A stretch of 64,000 bases of DNA from positions 310,001 to 374,000 of the forward strand of contig JAMPIV010012229.1 in the NCBI GenBank assembly GCA_024509875.1, given 5' to 3'. A program made the position numbers and the translations under genes. The notes under the pieces are model-generated. The model ran no database searches, had not been told where the DNA came from, and was given only the letters and a program-made list of their open reading frames with translations. The DNA comes from Oreohelix idahoensis (taxonomy: Eukaryota > Mollusca > Gastropoda > Stylommatophora > Oreohelicidae). Positions 61,523 to 64,000 of the stretch are shown here, piece after piece. Every line of letters begins with the position of its first letter. Positions within the stretch are counted from its first letter, which is position 1.

Positions 61523-62276
61523 CGAGCATGATGATTATGATCATGAATATTATGATTCAAACCCAAATAGGGGTTATAACAGAGGCAATAATAATTATAG
61601 AGACAATTGTAACCGAGGTAGATCACAACACAAAAGACATGGTAAATCTTATTACCAGGCTAACTCTGCACAACAGGAGTTCCACGACACCGATAATCAG
61701 AATAATGATAAAAAAGACTCCAACAGTGTAGCAAATTCCGCTTTCGATTTTGCTAGAGCATCTCAGTGTTCGCAATGCAAAACATTATTCGATCCAACCA
61801 CAGTTTCTACTTTAAGCTGCGGTCACCCGCTTCCCGCTCTCCATGCGTCAATTGCGCATAATGGAAGGGGTGCTCTTGTCTTTAATAGGGGCCTAATAGA
61901 TGGTACTCCGGTATCAATTCTTTTCGACTCGGGGTGCACTACCATTGGAGTGAGGCAATCACTCGTAAATCCTTCTCGAGCTACAGGCAATATAGTCAAA
62001 TGTGTAACATTTGGTGGCACATTGGAGAAGTACTCCACTGCCATTATCAATATTGCTACGCCTTTCTTTACAGGAGAGGTGCAAGCATGTCTCTTGCCGA
62101 ATCCGATCGCTGATCTTATCATCGGTCGCATTCATGGAGTGAAAGAATGCACTCCACAGCAAATTTCTAATTGGGAAAATGTTAATATGCAATCTGCTAA
62201 TGCAGTAATCACTAGGGCTCAAGCTCTTAATATGCCACAATCTTCACATTCTGAAGATAATGATGCGCAGATCTAA
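61428..62276 (+). CDS. pol: Protease region of the second Gmr1-type element
   Basis: The frame overlaps the gag end by 95 bp in another register. Its first ~95 residues continue the basic Arg/Gly-rich tail (RGYNRGNNNYRDNCNRGRS). SQCSQCKTLF and SCGHPLPALH follow, a Cys/His cluster whose CGH.LPA part is also in element 1, then a retroviral-type aspartic protease with ILFDSGCTTIGV and a ...ADLIIGR segment typical of the flap-to-C-terminal part. The meaningful frame probably starts at the A8 run (61488-61495) rather than at 61428. It ends at TAA (62274-62276), in frame with integrase. Confidence 0.85.
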   Translation: MLEILGKGVAIGTTQVLHGDKKNQYYRDTQYNEHDDYDHEYYDSNPNRGYNRGNNNYRDNCNRGRSQHKRHGKSYYQANSAQQEFHDTDNQNNDKKDSNSVANSAFDFARASQCSQCKTLFDPTTVSTLSCGHPLPALHASIAHNGRGALVFNRGLIDGTPVSILFDSGCTTIGVRQSLVNPSRATGNIVKCVTFGGTLEKYSTAIINIATPFFTGEVQACLLPNPIADLIIGRIHGVKECTPQQISNWENVNMQSANAVITRAQALNMPQSSHSEDNDAQI

Positions 62277-62285
62277 GATGATCCC

Positions 62286-63992
62286 TTGGAGATTTCCCAC
62301 GATTCCTTTATCAAACAGCAGGAAGATGATCCTACTCTAAAGAAATTCTTTACTCTGGCAAAAAAAGGTGATCCGAATAAGGATACAAATCGTAAATCTT
62401 GGATTACGATGAAGAATGGCGTACTTGTACGTATGGTACAAGACTCCGCTAAGTCCATTCATTCTCAAATCCTTGTGCCTAAAAATATGAGAGTTAAAAT
62501 CTTACAGCACGCTCATGATTCGCAGTGTGCTGGACATATGGGTTTTTCCCATACTAAAGCTAGAGTTCTTCAATCTTTCTTTTGGCCTGCTGTGAATAAG
62601 GACATACGAATCTATTGTCGATCTTGTAAAGTATGTCAAGAGATTAAATCCAGAGGTCCACGCCATGATGCACCTATTCAGGCTGCAGACATTCCCATTC
62701 GGCCATTTCAAAAAATGGCGATAGACATCATTGGTCCATTTAAGATAAAGTCTGCTAGAGGACACCAATTTATTTTGACGTGTGTTGATATGTGCACACG
62801 TTGGCCGGAGGCTGTTCCTCTAAAGAGCATAACTACTGCTGATGTCGCAGATGCTCTTTGGTTAATATTTTCTCGTCTGGGGTTTCCAGCAGAAATATTA
62901 TCCGACCATGGTACCCAACTCATATCGGATACCATGTCTCAAGTAATGTCGACTCTGAAGATAGAGAGATCGCTGAGTAGTATTTATCATCCTATGTCCA
63001 ATGGGATGGTGGAACGTTTGAATAGAACTCTGAAAAACCTACTAGGTAAGATAACAGAAGATCATCCTCAGGATTGGGATAGGGTTTTACCCGCGGCTCT
63101 CTTTGCATATAGAGAGGTCGCCAACGAACATACAGGATTTTCTCCCTTTGAACTTGTCTTTGGCGCGAAACCGCGAGGTCCTATGTCCTTACTTCATGAT
63201 CTTATAACTGCTGATAATATTGTCGATGACACAAAATCCTCTTATGAATATGTCATCGCACTTAGACACAAGATTATTGAAGCATGCAAATTGGCAACTG
63301 CTTCTTCTGAATTTGCGAAACAGAAGGCAAGGGAATTTGCCAATAAAAAGAGATGTTTGCGACAACTTTGTCCAGGTGACAAAGCATTTGTCTTGCTACC
63401 TTGTAGGGAAAATAGACTTCTCATTTCTTGGAAAGGTCCGTACGATATAATATCAAAAGTTTCCGATGTTGACTATATCGTCGATATTGACGGGAAGCGT
63501 AAAACCTTCCACGTCAACATGCTCACGGAATTCCATGAACGTCCTGATTATTTACAACCTGTTTTCCAGGCAACGGACGATTTTCCAGTCCAACATGGAC
63601 AGTACTCATCTCTGTCAGTAATACAGGATGAGGAAACGAGTTTCTCTGATGTAAATTTACCTTTTCCAATGATTCCTCTTCACTCTAATGAATCATGGAA
63701 AGATGTTGCAATTTCTCCAGAATTATCTCCAGGAGAGCAGAAACAAGTTTCTACTATGTTAGAACAATTTCAGGATGTCCTTACTGACATTCCTGGTCAA
63801 ACTGATGTCATTCAACATGACATTATTCTTACTGACCATAGTCCTATAAGAGTCAGACCGTATCCTATCCCGATACATTTTCAAGCACAGGTAGAGAAAG
63901 AGTTAGATGAGATGATAGAGTTAAAAATTATTGAACCATCCACATCAGCATATTCTTCGCCGATGGTTATAGTACGAAAAAAAAGACAATAA
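62286..63992 (+). CDS. pol: Integrase and N-terminal RT of the second Gmr1-type element
   Basis: This 568-residue frame opens after an in-frame TAA at 62274; no true initiator is needed because it is part of a polyprotein. Integrase shows His77 and His84 with CRSCKVC (111-117). Catalytic residues are Asp147 (AIDIIG), Asp207 (SDHGTQL) and Glu243 (NGMVERLN), with exactly 35 residues between the last two. The GPY/F motif WKGPYDI lies near residue 384. RT fingers begin near residue 490 (IRVRPYPIPIHF, ELKIIEPS) and reach SSPMVIVRKK. A frame change at the A8 run 63977-63984 then gives a stop. Joining integrase to the front of RT in one frame proves the INT-before-RT order. Confidence 0.93.
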   Translation: MEISHDSFIKQQEDDPTLKKFFTLAKKGDPNKDTNRKSWITMKNGVLVRMVQDSAKSIHSQILVPKNMRVKILQHAHDSQCAGHMGFSHTKARVLQSFFWPAVNKDIRIYCRSCKVCQEIKSRGPRHDAPIQAADIPIRPFQKMAIDIIGPFKIKSARGHQFILTCVDMCTRWPEAVPLKSITTADVADALWLIFSRLGFPAEILSDHGTQLISDTMSQVMSTLKIERSLSSIYHPMSNGMVERLNRTLKNLLGKITEDHPQDWDRVLPAALFAYREVANEHTGFSPFELVFGAKPRGPMSLLHDLITADNIVDDTKSSYEYVIALRHKIIEACKLATASSEFAKQKAREFANKKRCLRQLCPGDKAFVLLPCRENRLLISWKGPYDIISKVSDVDYIVDIDGKRKTFHVNMLTEFHERPDYLQPVFQATDDFPVQHGQYSSLSVIQDEETSFSDVNLPFPMIPLHSNESWKDVAISPELSPGEQKQVSTMLEQFQDVLTDIPGQTDVIQHDIILTDHSPIRVRPYPIPIHFQAQVEKELDEMIELKIIEPSTSAYSSPMVIVRKKRQ

Positions 63993-64000
63993 CATACGTC

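Larger units (their letters stand above)
60092..64000 (+). mobile_element. Second Gmr1-type LTR retrotransposon, 5' part (gag-PR-INT-RT start), cut by the window end
   Basis: Domain order on the plus strand is gag, protease, integrase, then the beginning of RT, matching the element at 18.95-26.08 kb. The integrase-RT segment is a single open frame to 63992. The rest of RT, RNase H and the 3' LTR lie beyond the window. Visible lesions are few: two nonsense codons and two frame changes, both at A8 runs. It is the youngest-looking large element in the window. Confidence 0.92.

Overview
This is a eukaryotic, AT-rich, repeat-dominated stretch with no convincing host protein-coding gene. Everything recognisable is mobile DNA or tandem repeat. 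Several features suggest an animal genome, most likely a coleoid cephalopod such as an octopus: very long (TA)n tracts, tRNA-derived SINEs with an 'ACCCAGCTGTAAATGGGTA'-type core, several families of 5'-truncated LINEs, mariner transposases, and Gypsy elements with INT before RT. The organism call is inference; no species marker gene is present.

Layout. 1-1355 is a 49-bp minisatellite without indels. About 1.36-3.28 kb is one copy of a long LTR-like family ('A'), whose other copies end near 15.54 kb and 31.05 kb. 5.9-8.3 kb is a broken LINE ending in (TAAG)n/(TA)n. 8.5-9.8 kb is a degenerate ~115-bp satellite. 10.4-16.3 kb holds nested SINEs and two tandem/inverted SINE arrays, separated by family A copy 3 and long (TA)n tracts. 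18.0-18.9 kb is the RNase H end of another LINE. 18952-26082 is a complete but dead LTR retrotransposon on the minus strand, with LTRs, PPT, gag, protease, integrase, RT and RNase H. Its integrase lies upstream of RT, the Gmr1-type order rather than the usual Ty3/Gypsy order. 26.7-36.4 kb is mostly LINE 3' ends on the minus strand, purine-rich repeats and microsatellites. 36.43-44.49 kb is an 8-kb region bounded by inverted repeats ('family C'). It holds a mariner with perfect inverted repeats, a LINE RT, and a 3.4-kb SINE array inserted into that LINE with a 12-bp target duplication. 44.6-51 kb holds satellites, a 212-bp hAT-type MITE with a perfect 8-bp target duplication, and a ~1.1-kb (TAC)n tract next to a LINE 3' end. 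51.9-59.1 kb holds two copies of another dispersed repeat ('family B') and a second mariner with intact TA duplications. From 60.09 kb to the window end is the 5' part of a second Gmr1-order retrotransposon on the plus strand (gag, protease, integrase, start of RT). It is much less decayed than the first and is cut off by the window edge.

How the parts relate. The LINEs are the probable source of the enzymatic machinery that copied the SINEs; SINE insertions carry 12-13-bp target duplications. Many LINE 3' ends run directly into simple repeats, so much of the microsatellite content looks seeded by LINE tails. The two Gmr1-order elements share gag N-terminus, a CGH motif before the protease, and domain order, so they belong to one family at different stages of decay.
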